Origin: Trifolium pratense
Taxonomy: Eukaryota > Streptophyta > Magnoliopsida > Fabales > Fabaceae
DNA: 64,000 bases
Direction of reading: 5' to 3'
Assembly: GCF_020283565.1 (NCBI RefSeq)
Contig: NC_060059.1
Location: forward strand, 34,150,838-34,214,837
This document shows, piece after piece, positions 32,984 to 43,509 of the stretch (position 1 is its first letter; each line of letters begins with the position of its first letter). Below the pieces are notes generated by a model, which searched no databases, was not told the origin of the DNA, and saw only the letters and a list, made by a program, of their open reading frames with translations. A program made the translations under genes and the position numbers.

Positions 32984-35900
32984 ATGGCGGAATCATCGAA
33001 TTTCCTTCAACCTGCTATTCCCCGTTTTGACGGCTATTATGAGCACTGGTCTATGCTCATGGAAAATCTAATCCGATCGAAAGAGTTTTGGGATCTGATT
33101 GAGACTGGTGTCGTCACAGCGCCGACGAATGCCACGGCAGAGCAGAGAAAAATAGCAGAGGAGAGCAAATTGCGCGATTTGAAGGTAAAAAATTACCTAT
33201 TTCAATCTATCGATCGATCTATCTTGGAAACGATTTTAAATCGTGAAACTGCGAAAGATATTTGGGATGCAATGAGACGCAAGTACCAAGGTTCAACGAA
33301 GGTAAAGCGTGCTCAATTGCAGACGCTGCGTCGCGAATTCGAGATTCTTGCCATGGGGGAGGATGAATCGGTCAATGAGTATTTTGCAAGAACCTTGGCC
33401 ATAGCCAACCGAATGACAGCACATGGAGAAAGAATTGAACAGGTCATGGTTGTAGAAAAAATCTTGAGATCCATGCATGAAAAATTCAATTATGTGGTAT
33501 GCTCAATCGAAGAATCAAATGATGTAACCACTCTTTCGATTGACGAACTACAGAGTAGTCTTCTTGTTCATGAGCAAAGAATGAGAGGTCAAAAAGATTA
33601 TCAAAAGGATCATAGTGATGATCAAGCTCTCAAGATGAGCAATTCTGGCAGAGGTGGAGGAAGAAGTGCCTCAAGAGGCCTAGGCAGAGGTTGGCAAAGC
33701 AAAGAATCAATAGAATGTTTTAAATGCCACAAACTTGGACATTATCGCAATGAATGTCGTGATTGGGAAGCGAACTATGCAGAACACAGAGAGGAGGAAG
33801 AAATGCTTCTCATGGCATATTCATATACAAAAGAAGATTTCATTAAGGGAATGTGGTACATTGACAGTGGATGTAGCAATCACATGACTGGAACCAAAGA
33901 ATGGTTCTTTGATTTTGATGACAAATTTAGAGAGTCTGTCAAACTGGGAAACGATTCAAAAATGACAGTTATGGGAAGAGGGAATGTGAAGTTGAACATG
34001 GATGGCAAGATTCATGTCATCATCAATGTATATTATCTTCCTGGATTAAGCAATAATTTGCTCAGTGTTGGACAATTGCAACAGAGAGGCCTTACAACTG
34101 TTTTCAAAAACAATATGTGTCAACTGTTCCATGAAGAAAAGGGGCTAATTCTAACTACAAAGATGACATTCAATAAAATGTATATAGTGAAAGCCTCAAT
34201 GATACTACCAAATTGTCTTCAAGCCACTGCCTTAGAAGAAACTACTCTTTGGCATCAGAGATATGCACATCTCAGCTTCCAAGGTTTGAAGACACTGATC
34301 ACAAAGCAAATGGTGAAGGGCTTGCCAAATTTGAAGGAATCTGGTGACAAATGTACTGATTGCTTGGTGGGGAAGCAACATCGAAGCAGCATTCCAAAGG
34401 AAGCAAATTGGAGAGCATCAAAAAAACTTGAATTAGTTCATTCAGATATCTGTGGACCGATTAATCCTCAATCAAATGGTGGAAATAGGTATTTCATCAC
34501 ATTCATTGATGACTTTACTAAAAAAACATGGATTTACTTCTTACAAAAGAAGTCAAGTGCCTTTGATGTGTTTAAAAAATTCAAGTCACTAGTTGAGAAT
34601 GAATCAAGCTGTTTGATACAATGTCTTAGGACAGACAGGAGTGGTGAATACACTTCAAATGAATTTAATGAATTTTGTAAATCTCATGGTGTGAAAAGAC
34701 AATTAACAACTGTCTATACTCCACAGCAAAATGGAGTGTCTGAAAGAAAAAATAGAACTGTTTTAAACATGGTTAGGAGTATGATCTCAGCTAGAAGTGT
34801 ACCTAAGAAATTTTGGCCTGAAGCTGCTAAATGGGCCACATATGTTATGAACAGGTGTCCTACACATGCTGTTAAAAATGTTACTCCAGAAGAAGCATGG
34901 AGTGGAATCAAGCCTTCTGTACATCACTTCAGAGTATTTGGTTGCTTGGCTCATGCTCACATACCTGATGTTCACAGGAAAAAGCTGGATAACAAGAGCA
35001 TTGCATGTGTGTTTCTTGGTGTTAGTGAAGAATCAAAGGCATACAAGTTATATAATCCCATTGAAAGAAAGATCATTGTAAGCAGGGTTGTAGTCTTTGA
35101 GGAATTAAAAGGGTGGAACTGGAATAAGCAAAATCCTGTCAAGCCAACTAATCATGTAAATGATGTTGAGGAGAGTGATGTAATAGACTTGCAGAATGAT
35201 CACGAGACAATTGATGAACATGATGATGCTGAGCAAGTTCAAAATGATCATATTGGTCACCATGGTAGTAATGGAGAATCAAGTGATATGTCTTTGAAAA
35301 GTGATGAATCAGAAGCTGATAGTGACAATGCATTACCTCAAAGATTATGTCAAAGACCAAAACGGCCACCAGGTTATCTCAAAGATTATGTCACTGGGAT
35401 AGAAAGTGTAGATAACCAAGATGAACATTTGCAAAATTTGGTTGTTGCTATGTTAAGCTCAAGTGAAGATCCTAGCTGCTATGAAGAAGCTAGCAAATCT
35501 GCTGGTTGGAAGAAAGCTATGGATAGTGAAATGCAGTCAATTGAAGCCAATGATACTTGGGAACTGAAATATGGAATTGATTATGGTGAAGTCTTTGCAC
35601 CAGTACCTTTGGAGTATCACAAGGGAGCAATGAACCAAGTTTATAAACTCAAGAAAGCCTTGTATGGCTTGAAACAAGCACCTAGAGCTTGGTATAGAAA
35701 AATTGAGTCCTACTTAGCTTGGTATAGAAAAATTGAGTCCTACTTCAGTTCTGAAAATTTTGAGAAATGTCATCATGAGCCAACACTGTTTGTCAAACAT
35801 GGGAGTGAAGGCAAGATTCTAATAGTAAGCTTATATGTTGATGACCTCATATACACTAGCAATGATAAAGGTATGATTGAACAATTCAAAAGATCCATGA

Positions 35901-36283
35901 GAGATAGGTTTGCCATGACTGATCTTGGCAAAATGAAGTATGTTTTGGATATTGAAGTTAATCGATGTGAACAAGGAATTTTCATTTGTCAACATAAATA
36001 TGCTTCAGAAATACTAACAAGATTTGGTATGGAAGATTGTAACTCAATATGTAGCTCAATTGTGTCTGGAAACAAGTTAGTAAAGGATGAAAAAGGAAAA
36101 GTTGCAGATACTACTGTGTATAAGAAGATGATTGGATGCTTAATGTATCCTCTGGCTACTAGACCAGATATAATTTTCTCTGTGTGCTTGGCTGCAAGGT
36201 GCATGACAAAGGCCCTGAAGCTTGAAACCTTCTGCAAGTTAAGAGAGGAACTAGGGATATGTGATGTTAGGTCCATCAAATGA
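32984..36283 (+). CDS. Copia gag-pol polyprotein, deleted in RT
   Basis: About 1099 codons from MAESSNFLQPAIPRFDG; an in-frame ATG 22 codons upstream gives a less typical start. In order: gag UBN2-type region; zinc knuckle CFKCHKLGHYRNEC (about residue 244); protease WYIDSGCSNHMTG (about 289); pre-integrase LWHQRYAHLS (about 421) with CTDCLVGKQH; integrase core with HSDICGP, TDRSGEY and NGVSERKNRT; then RT. The RT is damaged in three ways. Text jumps from NDTWEL to KYGIDYGEVFAPV. It jumps again from FAPV to PLEYHKGAMNQVYKL, losing motif A with a catalytic Asp. AWYRKIESY is duplicated in tandem. YVDD survives (about 951). The frame ends shortly after the TRPDI motif, without RNase H. It should encode working-looking gag, protease and integrase but no functional RT. 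Confidence 0.92.
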   Translation: MAESSNFLQPAIPRFDGYYEHWSMLMENLIRSKEFWDLIETGVVTAPTNATAEQRKIAEESKLRDLKVKNYLFQSIDRSILETILNRETAKDIWDAMRRKYQGSTKVKRAQLQTLRREFEILAMGEDESVNEYFARTLAIANRMTAHGERIEQVMVVEKILRSMHEKFNYVVCSIEESNDVTTLSIDELQSSLLVHEQRMRGQKDYQKDHSDDQALKMSNSGRGGGRSASRGLGRGWQSKESIECFKCHKLGHYRNECRDWEANYAEHREEEEMLLMAYSYTKEDFIKGMWYIDSGCSNHMTGTKEWFFDFDDKFRESVKLGNDSKMTVMGRGNVKLNMDGKIHVIINVYYLPGLSNNLLSVGQLQQRGLTTVFKNNMCQLFHEEKGLILTTKMTFNKMYIVKASMILPNCLQATALEETTLWHQRYAHLSFQGLKTLITKQMVKGLPNLKESGDKCTDCLVGKQHRSSIPKEANWRASKKLELVHSDICGPINPQSNGGNRYFITFIDDFTKKTWIYFLQKKSSAFDVFKKFKSLVENESSCLIQCLRTDRSGEYTSNEFNEFCKSHGVKRQLTTVYTPQQNGVSERKNRTVLNMVRSMISARSVPKKFWPEAAKWATYVMNRCPTHAVKNVTPEEAWSGIKPSVHHFRVFGCLAHAHIPDVHRKKLDNKSIACVFLGVSEESKAYKLYNPIERKIIVSRVVVFEELKGWNWNKQNPVKPTNHVNDVEESDVIDLQNDHETIDEHDDAEQVQNDHIGHHGSNGESSDMSLKSDESEADSDNALPQRLCQRPKRPPGYLKDYVTGIESVDNQDEHLQNLVVAMLSSSEDPSCYEEASKSAGWKKAMDSEMQSIEANDTWELKYGIDYGEVFAPVPLEYHKGAMNQVYKLKKALYGLKQAPRAWYRKIESYLAWYRKIESYFSSENFEKCHHEPTLFVKHGSEGKILIVSLYVDDLIYTSNDKGMIEQFKRSMRDRFAMTDLGKMKYVLDIEVNRCEQGIFICQHKYASEILTRFGMEDCNSICSSIVSGNKLVKDEKGKVADTTVYKKMIGCLMYPLATRPDIIFSVCLAARCMTKALKLETFCKLREELGICDVRSIK

Positions 36284-36414
36284 GATATTTGATGTATGTT
36301 TATCTTTGTTTTGTGTCTTATTGTCTGTACTGCAATCTGTTTTTTGCTGTTTTTGGTTATGTCTTGAATGTGTTAAATTGATCTTTTGTCATGGAGATCA
36401 ATTTAGGGAGGATT

Positions 36415-36558
36415 TGTTAGGTGGTTTCTCCCAGTTTGGGCTTATTGGGTTGTGTTTAGTCCAAGCCCATTTATGTGTAAGTGTCCATCTGTGTTGTAAA
36501 CCTATATAAGACATATGTTTGTGATGTGAATAAGATAATGGAACACTTTTACTCAACA
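36415..36558 (+). repeat. 3' LTR of copia element, 144 bp
   Basis: It follows the purine tract at 36402-36414 and ends CAACA before the ATATA target copy and the resumed SPH frame. Confidence 0.96.
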
Positions 36559-36755
36559 ATATATCATGGAGAGGAGGTGAACTTACGGATGATTTTTACA
36601 AACAAAAAAGGGATGAAGCTAAAAGGTGTAGAGTTTATTGCGACTGGAATGTTACTAAAGATGGCGTACAAGGTTACAGAGAAGTGCTTAATCTTCGTGG
36701 GCATTGGGTTGATCGGAAGCCAGATTTATTTTTTAATTGGACAACAGTGTATTAA

Positions 36756-37036
36756 AACTGCAATAATGGATTTCTCAACAAAGATGAGTGATATATCAAC
36801 ACAAATTTATAGACAAAAATACGACACATTCTCTCTCTTTCCACACAGCACGCAATTCGAAACATTCAAAAAATATTTAAAAAAGCAAAAGTATATAAAT
36901 ATTGTATATTTGTTTGATATTTATGTTTGAATAATATTTTTGCTCAATAAATGGGTGAACACTCTGATACCCCATATTTATTGCAATTTTAAAATCATTT
37001 TTAATACTCATGGTTCGAACCCGGATCCTTAGATAG
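36756..37036. other. 3' flank of the SPH gene
   Basis: AT-rich non-coding sequence. A stray GGTTCGAACCCGG at about 37013 resembles a B box but has no matching A box. Confidence 0.4.
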
Positions 37037-37352
37037 AGCATCCACAATGAAGCTTCCCAAATTTGAGTACTTAACTGAGTCTCACGTGTACACATCACTC
37101 ATTTATTATTTTTTAATAATAGTATCTAATAAGTACTCAATCCCTCCAACCCAGCACCTCGTAAAAAGTTCTAAATTGGTCCCATTAATAACTCTATATC
37201 TCATCAATAACACTACATCTTTATAAGTAGGTCCCACAAAAATATATTATAGTGAGGAGAAAGAGGGTACCTATTTGAGAAGCATGACCTATTAGGTACT
37301 GAATGAGTTTTGCTCCAATGGTAGTAACTACCATTGAAGATGATCTTAGAGA
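37037..37352. mobile_element. MITE with GAGCATC-type ends
   Basis: The left end AGAGCATCCACAATG is complementary to the right end CATTGAAGATGATCT with a few mismatches. Interior text (GTACTTAACT, CTCACGTGT, AATAACTCTATAT) matches 24515-24660 inside the hAT element at 24365. No confident target duplication was found. Confidence 0.6.
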
Positions 37353-37590
37353 CCAAAACATTATATCAAACCACCAAAGCAAATATACTTATTTAAAAAC
37401 ATTGATTTACATAGGTATATACATACAAAAGAAGAACAATTTATATTTTTTTTCCTTCCAAAAAAAAATATTATTTAAAGGTATACAATTTAATTTTTTG
37501 TTGATAAAATTTGTGCTTATTATAACTTAATTTTTTTTTGTATAAAATGTAATTTTATATTTAATTTAGAGTTTAATGAATATATATGTT

Positions 37591-37746
37591 ATGTCAGTGT
37601 AAAATAATTTTATACTGACATTCAATAGAAATCAAACATGTTGGCATGTTTCCATGTCATACAATTAAAATGATGTAATAGGATGATTTGGCAAAATAAA
37701 CGGTTGCTATTGGATGACAGTATAAAATTATTTTACATTGTCATGC
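37591..37746. mobile_element. Small MITE with TGTCAGTGTAAAATAATTTTA ends
   Basis: Inverted ends of about 35 bp: ATGTCAGTGTAAAATAA ... ACTGACATTCAATAG against CTATTGGATGACAGTAT ... TTATTTTACATTGTCAT. A diverged relative of the end sequence lies at 14100-14160. There is no coding content and the superfamily is uncertain. Confidence 0.65.
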
Positions 37747-38380
37747 ATATCCTATTTCCTCTTTAATTTATACTATGTTATAAATATTTCATGGTCCACC
37801 CCAATTTCTTTCCAATTCCGCCACCGGCTGATACCATACTTAACTTTAGAGTTATTATAAACTTTACACATTTAATTATACAAAATTGTTTTTTGTCTTT
37901 ATTTTTTACTTTCTAATAATTTGTTTTTTTTTAGTTTTCACCACCAATTTAATTTGGTTAGAGATTCACTTCTGGTATCATAGAGTTTAATATGTTTCCT
38001 ACATATAGTTGTTTCTTTTACTCATATAATTGATTTTCTTAAATTTGGTTTGAAATACCATTTTCATTTTAAAAGAGTTTTTATTAATGTTTTCCTTCTT
38101 TCTAACGAACTAACCTTAATCATCAGAAGTTACGGAATGAATGGAAGTATATAAACACGACATAAGCATCATTACAATAATTTTTTATCAGATAAATACA
38201 AAGGAACTTATACATCTCTCATTTTTAACTTCTGCGTGTTAGGAAAATATGAACCCTCTAATGTGACACATGAGAAAATATGAGAGGAAAAAAAATAAGT
38301 CGAATGTTGGACAATGCTCTATAATTTTTATTTTATATCTGTACTATAAACTTATGGGAAAAAAATTCCAATAATTAATG
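37747..38380. other. 3' flank of the Nudix gene
   Basis: AT-rich non-coding sequence, including the probable 3' UTR of the leftward Nudix gene. No other gene is seen. Confidence 0.45.
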
Positions 38381-39865
38381 CTAAATGTTATTTTTTTGCT
38401 GTGGAGTTAGCCTATCAATAAGTATATCTAATGCTTCTTTCATCCACCAATGTTGGCAAACTTCTCTAGCTTCAACAACATTCATCTGCACAAAGTAATT
38501 ACAAAACAGAACGATTAGTTGTAAAATTTCTAAACAAAATATGTTTTGAGTGAGTTTATTAATTAATTAATTTGAACATATCAAGGTTTTCACTCATAAT
38601 AAGTTGTGTTTTTATAAATTGTGATTTATGAAGGTAATATTTTCTTTGGTAAAAAATACGCAACCGCAATTTTTTTTTTACCACATGCAAAAAACAAAGA
38701 GAAAAGAAAAAAATACGCAACCACAATTCGAAATTGTAGATTTAAATATTTTTTTGATTGTATTTATATGTATAAAAACGTCAAAATTGTGGTTGCAATT
38801 GTGATTAAAAATATCACGGTCACTGATATTACGGAGAATCTTTGTCAAACATAATCATACGATATTTTCAAATATCCCGATCGCAACTAAGTTTTTTTTC
38901 TCTTATTCTTTCAAGTGACTAAAGTAGATTTATTTAGAAACAATTTCATAATTGTTCTTAAACTTACCCATATTCTTGTACGTAGATTTTTCTCAGCCCA
39001 AATATCAAGTTGTTCCTTGACAAGTAAGGGAAACATGTGACCTTCATAGTATGTACCATATCTTTTGCTAATGAAACTCCATTCACCCAATTCATGCTGC
39101 CATAATTTTTTTTTTAAAAAAAAAGCACAAATATTTCAGTAATTTTAAAAATTTTAGAATTGAAGTACCTAAAATGTAGTATTTCATTTAAGTTATAACA
39201 ATATTTTTTTAAAAAAATCCAATTAATACCTCAACAATTCCTATAACTCCTGCTTCTTCAAGGGATTCTCTACAAGCTGCTTCTTCTAAAGATTCATCAA
39301 GTTCCCATCCACCCTGAATCAAAAATAAAAATAAAAGGATGTTCATTAATAATGTTATTATATGGTTTTATAAATTTTAATTGCACAAAATTAAGCTAAT
39401 CTATTTATGTGAAATACCTTGGGAAACATCAATGCTTGACCCTTTTGTGAACTAACAACAAGTACCTCCAATTCATTACTCATATTGCCATCAATATCTG
39501 TTTTATATCTGTAAGGGATACACCTACAAAAATTGGACATATAATCAAATATTAGTCTATGAAACCAACAAGCAACTAATGAATGCAATAAAAAGAAAAG
39601 GCGTAATTCTATACATCGCCAGAGTAAAAAAATTACATTGTCGATCGGTACATCACATCTGATCATATCATATATACGACTTGTGATTAAGATAAAAGTG
39701 AACATTTTTAGTAATCTGAAGATTGTTATTGATTGACAATGTAAAAACTTTTTCTAACGATATATATGCAATAATGAACTCGATTACTCACCCGACAACT
39801 TGACGGCCACCGGTACTATTGTATCTTTGCATCTGCCTTCCAGAACGAGATACCAAACAAACCAT
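38381..39865 (-). CDS. Nudix hydrolase, five exons
   Basis: Minus-strand exons are 39865-39792, 39523-39418, 39313-39230, 39096-38968 and 38485-38381. All introns are GT-AG and frame is kept across every junction (498 nt, 165 residues). The protein starts MVCLVSRSGRQMQRY and carries a full Nudix box, Gx5Ex7REUxEExGU, at residues 61-83 (GGWELDESLEEAAC then RESLEEAGV), with the hydrophobic U position after RE occupied by Ser77. The family cleaves nucleoside diphosphates linked to another moiety; the Glu residues of REUxEE bind the metal. Length, start and the C-terminal WWMKEALD region match the short plant group of Arabidopsis NUDT4/12/13/16/17/18/21. Substrate within that group cannot be read from sequence. 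Confidence 0.93.
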
Positions 39866-40351
39866 CTTTTCACTTGATTATTATAATTTCAAAGAGACTT
39901 AACTAATGAGCAAATCACAAAACGACCCACAAAAGATGACAAGAAAAAGAGAGGATCTTTGATTGATCTATATAAGACTAATATGATTTAAACAAAGTAG
40001 AAAAAGAACAAATTGTAGATTGATAAAGTGTGGACAAAGGAAGCTATATATATAATGAAGACATAAATTAGAAAAGTTGAAACCGTTGGGAAAGGCGTGT
40101 TATGTCTAGTGTATACTATATAGTCAAGACTAAGCAACCATATTTTTTTATTCAAAAAAATAATAAATAATAACCTTTATTTCTATCATGAAAATTTAGG
40201 GTGAGAGATCCCTTTCAAGACTGCAATGATCTTTAAGGCCCAAAAAGCACTTATGAAAATTTAGGGTGACAGACCTCGTTCATGACTCGAACTGGAAATC
40301 TCTCAAGTTTAAGATCAGTCTTTTACAACAAAACTAGACAATATTTTTTGG
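39866..40351. other. 5' region of the Nudix gene and spacer
   Basis: On the minus strand, TATATAG at 39969-39975 is a candidate TATA box about 105 bp upstream of the ATG. A second TATATATA lies near 40049. A direct repeat GAAAATTTAGGGTGA (40191 and 40255) and a TTCATGACTCGAACTGG B-box-like scrap suggest another diverged SINE at 40190-40330. Confidence 0.4.
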
Positions 40352-40540
40352 CGTAAATCAGACATATTATGTGCGTAATTCCAGAGATTAATCCCTTGAG
40401 GCTCGTGGAATGATGGCAAATTCTTCAAATGAATTTTAACACTGTTGCATGTCCAAGTCATGGATCGAACTCATGACTTTAGTTGAGTTATAGAAGATAT
40501 CTGCGTCATCTCATCTAAGTACTCTTGGATGAACTAGATA
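40352..40540 (-). mobile_element. Diverged Au-like SINE
   Basis: On the minus strand a B box GAGTTCGATCCATGAC is followed by body text and GAGCCTCAAGGGATTAATCTC, paralleling CCTCGAGGGGATTAGTCTT of the SINE at 16797-16983. The A box is degenerate and target duplications are no longer visible, so it is older. Confidence 0.5.
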
Positions 40541-41785
40541 ATATTTAGAGAAATGAAGTTTAATTTTTTATATATGAAAATGAAATTAAAATAAGATACG
40601 CGTAATTGTCGCGTAGCTGGAAGGATCTATAAGACAATACGAGATATAAATTTAAGATAGGTTCACCTAAAAAAAATGAATATAAGATAGAGGTTTCTAT
40701 GTGGTTTCTCCAAGTGGCTATTTATGATTAATGTTTATTTATATTACTAAGTCTACATCTTGCTGCTGCTATTTAAGTGTGTTTGCTAAGTCAATCAGCT
40801 GACAAAAATTGAATATTAGTGATATTATTTTTGGATAGTACTCACTCAATATTTTATTAGATCATGATTGAGTCATGATTAATCATACAGTTGACTTTAT
40901 AGAAGAAAAAGTAGTTCCCTACATATTATGTGATATATGCATGCACATTTCATAATTTGGGTTATTCATATAAATATTGTTGATGTGGGATTTGATAATT
41001 CAATTATTAAGAGAATAAGAGAAAATATATATATAGGAGGTAGGAGTCTTCTCTCTTTATAGAAGCTTAAATAATAGACTTTTTCTGTATTAAAATATAT
41101 ATCTTCTCCACTCATATGAATATTTTATTACATATAAAAAAATTGTACATGAGAACAATTAGTTAAAAAGACCATTCGAAAATAAATTTTATATTCTAAA
41201 TAAATAAAATAAATTAGTAATAAAGTCTTCAAAATTAATTAGCATTCACATTGGATGTTACATGTAACAAACCATTTTCTCTTAAGCTTGTGTATTGTCC
41301 TAAATACGAAAATATAATTAACTGTGTGACTCAGTTTTTTTTTTAGAATAACAAACTTAAATTATTTTATTAATCAAATGCTCATAAAAAAAATCATTAA
41401 TTAAATAACTCTCAATATAAAGAGGAATAAAAACAAATAGACAGTAACTAGATTGAGAATAAACAACTCTAAGTAGGATAATTGTGAGGCTCTGTTAAAT
41501 GATTATGATTGTTTTAATTACGATTAAGTGTTGTGTGAGGTTGTTGTTGTTAGTCTTATGGTCTTTGTAATTTAGATGAGGTAGTATTTAATTGGAGAAA
41601 CTTTTTTTTTTTTTTTTGCGGAGGGAAAGTTAGTTTTTGAAATCTTATAAAGTGTACTACTAAAATGATATTGAAAATCCAAAAGCGTTTTGATGAAATG
41701 AATGACGCAAGTCTCTTCTACTTTAATTATTCTGGACTAAATCTCACAATGTTGAGCCCCAATACATCTTATGATTCATAATAGC
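40541..41785. other. AT-rich spacer with a diverged duplicate
   Basis: 40755-40915 is homologous to 42515-42660: CTATTTAAGTG, TCAGCTGACAAAAA, GGATAGTACTCA, AGTTGACTTTATAGA. No gene is seen. Confidence 0.5.
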
Positions 41786-41793
41786 TCACCCAT

Positions 41794-42164
41794 CAGCAGC
41801 GGAACTAGGGGGTGGCTGAGGTGGGCCACGGCCCACCCCCACCCCCAAAAAAAATATTTTTATTAGTATAGAGTATTGGTTTAAGTGTATTATTAATGAT
41901 TTTAATTTATTTGGTATATATATTTGTACAAATATTAATGAAAATATTAGTTTAGAGTTTATTATTGATGATTGTAAGTCACTCGGTACGCATATTAATT
42001 CAAGTGCAAGTAAAAATACTAGTTCGTAAACTATATATAAAGTAGTAAGCTATAAGCTCATAAAAAAAATGTTACCAATTTTTTTTTTCAATACAAACTC
42101 ATAAATTATAAGCCATAAATTTTTTAGCGGCCCACCCAATAAAATTTTTCTGGTTCCGCCACTG
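41794..42164. mobile_element. hAT MITE, 371 bp
   Basis: Termini are CAGCAGCGGAAC and (reverse complement) CAGTGGCGGAACCAG. The 8-bp target TCACCCAT is duplicated exactly at 41786-41793 and 42165-42172. Subterminal GGGTGGGCC-type text appears on both sides. It is related in end sequence to the hAT element at 24365. Confidence 0.88.
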
Positions 42165-42172
42165 TCACCCAT

Positions 42173-43229
42173 ATTCACGTTGAAGCATACCTACTCTATG
42201 CTACGCTGGCCACAACTAATAAATGACCACTGCATGAAATTTACATTCCTCAATTCCACTCACACAAGGGATCCACAAGGTTGCTATGCAAATCATGCAT
42301 ATTCATTCATACACATTTCATCCAATTTCATATGTTTAATTTGCATCCAAATAGATATGCTTTTTCTCTATTAATTTTGATTGATTGAGTGTGTTAAATT
42401 TCTTTAATCCGTCTCATCTTTTATAAATAAATGTCGAGCAATATGTGGATACTAATTACTAGTACTAACTAATTTCCACCATAATAATTATTATGTTTAC
42501 TTTGCCATGACTAGTTCTTGGAGCTACTATTTAAGTGCTGGGTCACTCATCAGTTGACAAAAAAGAATATTAGTATTGTTTCTGGATAGTACTTATTCAA
42601 TATTATATTGGAATGAAAATGACTCACAATTGACATGTTGACTTTATAGATGCAATACTCTCTATCATGCATGTTGTATGACTTGTATCCATGGTTAGTT
42701 TAAATTTGTACTTTTCATAATGCTATCTAGAAACACTGATAAATGCTATCTAGAAACACCTAGTTAACTAATATAATGAAAATTAAGGGAGAATCGAAAG
42801 ATATGAATCCTTTGTTGCCTTTATTTTTACAACAATGTCTATTGACCATTCTCATCCGACTAATTAATTCAATGATTTACATATTTCTTTACAAAAAAAA
42901 AAAAAAAGAAGATGAAAGTCGTAACAATGGAAAAGATGTAACTGAAATTCAAACCAATTTAATCTCATAGAAACTTGTCTTCTTCAAATTACCTTAAAAA
43001 ATAAAATTTTAATTTCAATAAAAACGCATTATTCTATACAGAGTAGATAAACCAAATTAAGGCAAATAGATGAACTTTATAATGATTTATCATTAATGAA
43101 ACTAGGCCTGGCCCCAGAAGACATAATTGAAACTAGGCAAATCGATAACAAGGGAGTCCTAATTTATCGTTAAGGAAATCTCTGTACATTAGAACTGGAA
43201 AAGATACTGGACGGAGGGAGAGAGACTAG
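42173..43229. other. AT-rich spacer with second copy of a local duplicate
   Basis: It contains the partner (42515-42660) of the 40755 duplicate. Two small frames here (42180-42374, 42776-42970) have no recognisable content. Confidence 0.45.
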
Positions 43230-43300
43230 GCCAAAAACATCCCTACCTATTAACAAACCTAAAATTTGGTTTCCCAAGCCAATTATCAACAAAAAATTCC
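43230..43300 (-). pseudogene. LINE RNase H C-terminal scrap
   Basis: The minus strand reads FFVDNWLGKPNFRFVN, the same end found at 45376-45440 (FFVDNRLGKSNFRFVN). It marks the left boundary of the duplicated unit described next. Confidence 0.6.
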
Positions 43301-43509
43301 CTAATATATACCTGAACTGAAATTATCAAATGTGCAGCAGTCAAAAAAATTTACTAACATATACCTGCTGCATGTTACAAAGATCAGAATATATTATCAA
43401 AAGAAAGATACTGAGATAAGTGTTCACCTTATGTTATTGTAGGAAGAGTTACATAATGAAATTTATGCAAAAGTAAAGCTCTATAACAAGGGATATTTTC
43501 ATTATATTC

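Larger units (their letters stand above)
32696..36558 (+). mobile_element. Ty1/copia retrotransposon, 3863 bp
   Basis: Target duplication ATATA lies at 32691-32695 and 36559-36563. LTRs are 144 bp, TGTTAG...CAACA, and appear identical. The PBS TGGTATCCGAGC is one base off the initiator-Met type. A purine tract TTTAGGGAGGATT (36402-36414) precedes the 3' LTR. The internal frame is open but internally deleted in the reverse transcriptase and lacks RNase H, so the copy is non-autonomous. Identical LTRs imply a very recent jump. Confidence 0.96.
32414..36755 (+). pseudogene. S1-homologue (SPH) gene split by a copia element
   Basis: The family is plant self-incompatibility S1-like: small secreted Cys-containing proteins. 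The 5' part (32414-32695, 94 codons) has a signal peptide (MASFSIKLLFLQYFLMAIVL), the VRIYNGL strand and two cysteines (residues 57 and 92). A copia element enters after codon 94. Because the 5-bp target ATATA is duplicated, the original frame resumes exactly at 36564 with SWRGGELTDDFYKQKRD, two further cysteines and a DWNVTKDGV motif, to a stop at 36753-36755. The uninterrupted gene would have had 157 codons and no intron, the usual family length. The present frame ends inside the LTR at 32701. An in-frame ATG upstream at 32363 lies close to the TATA box and is less likely as the start. Confidence 0.93.
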
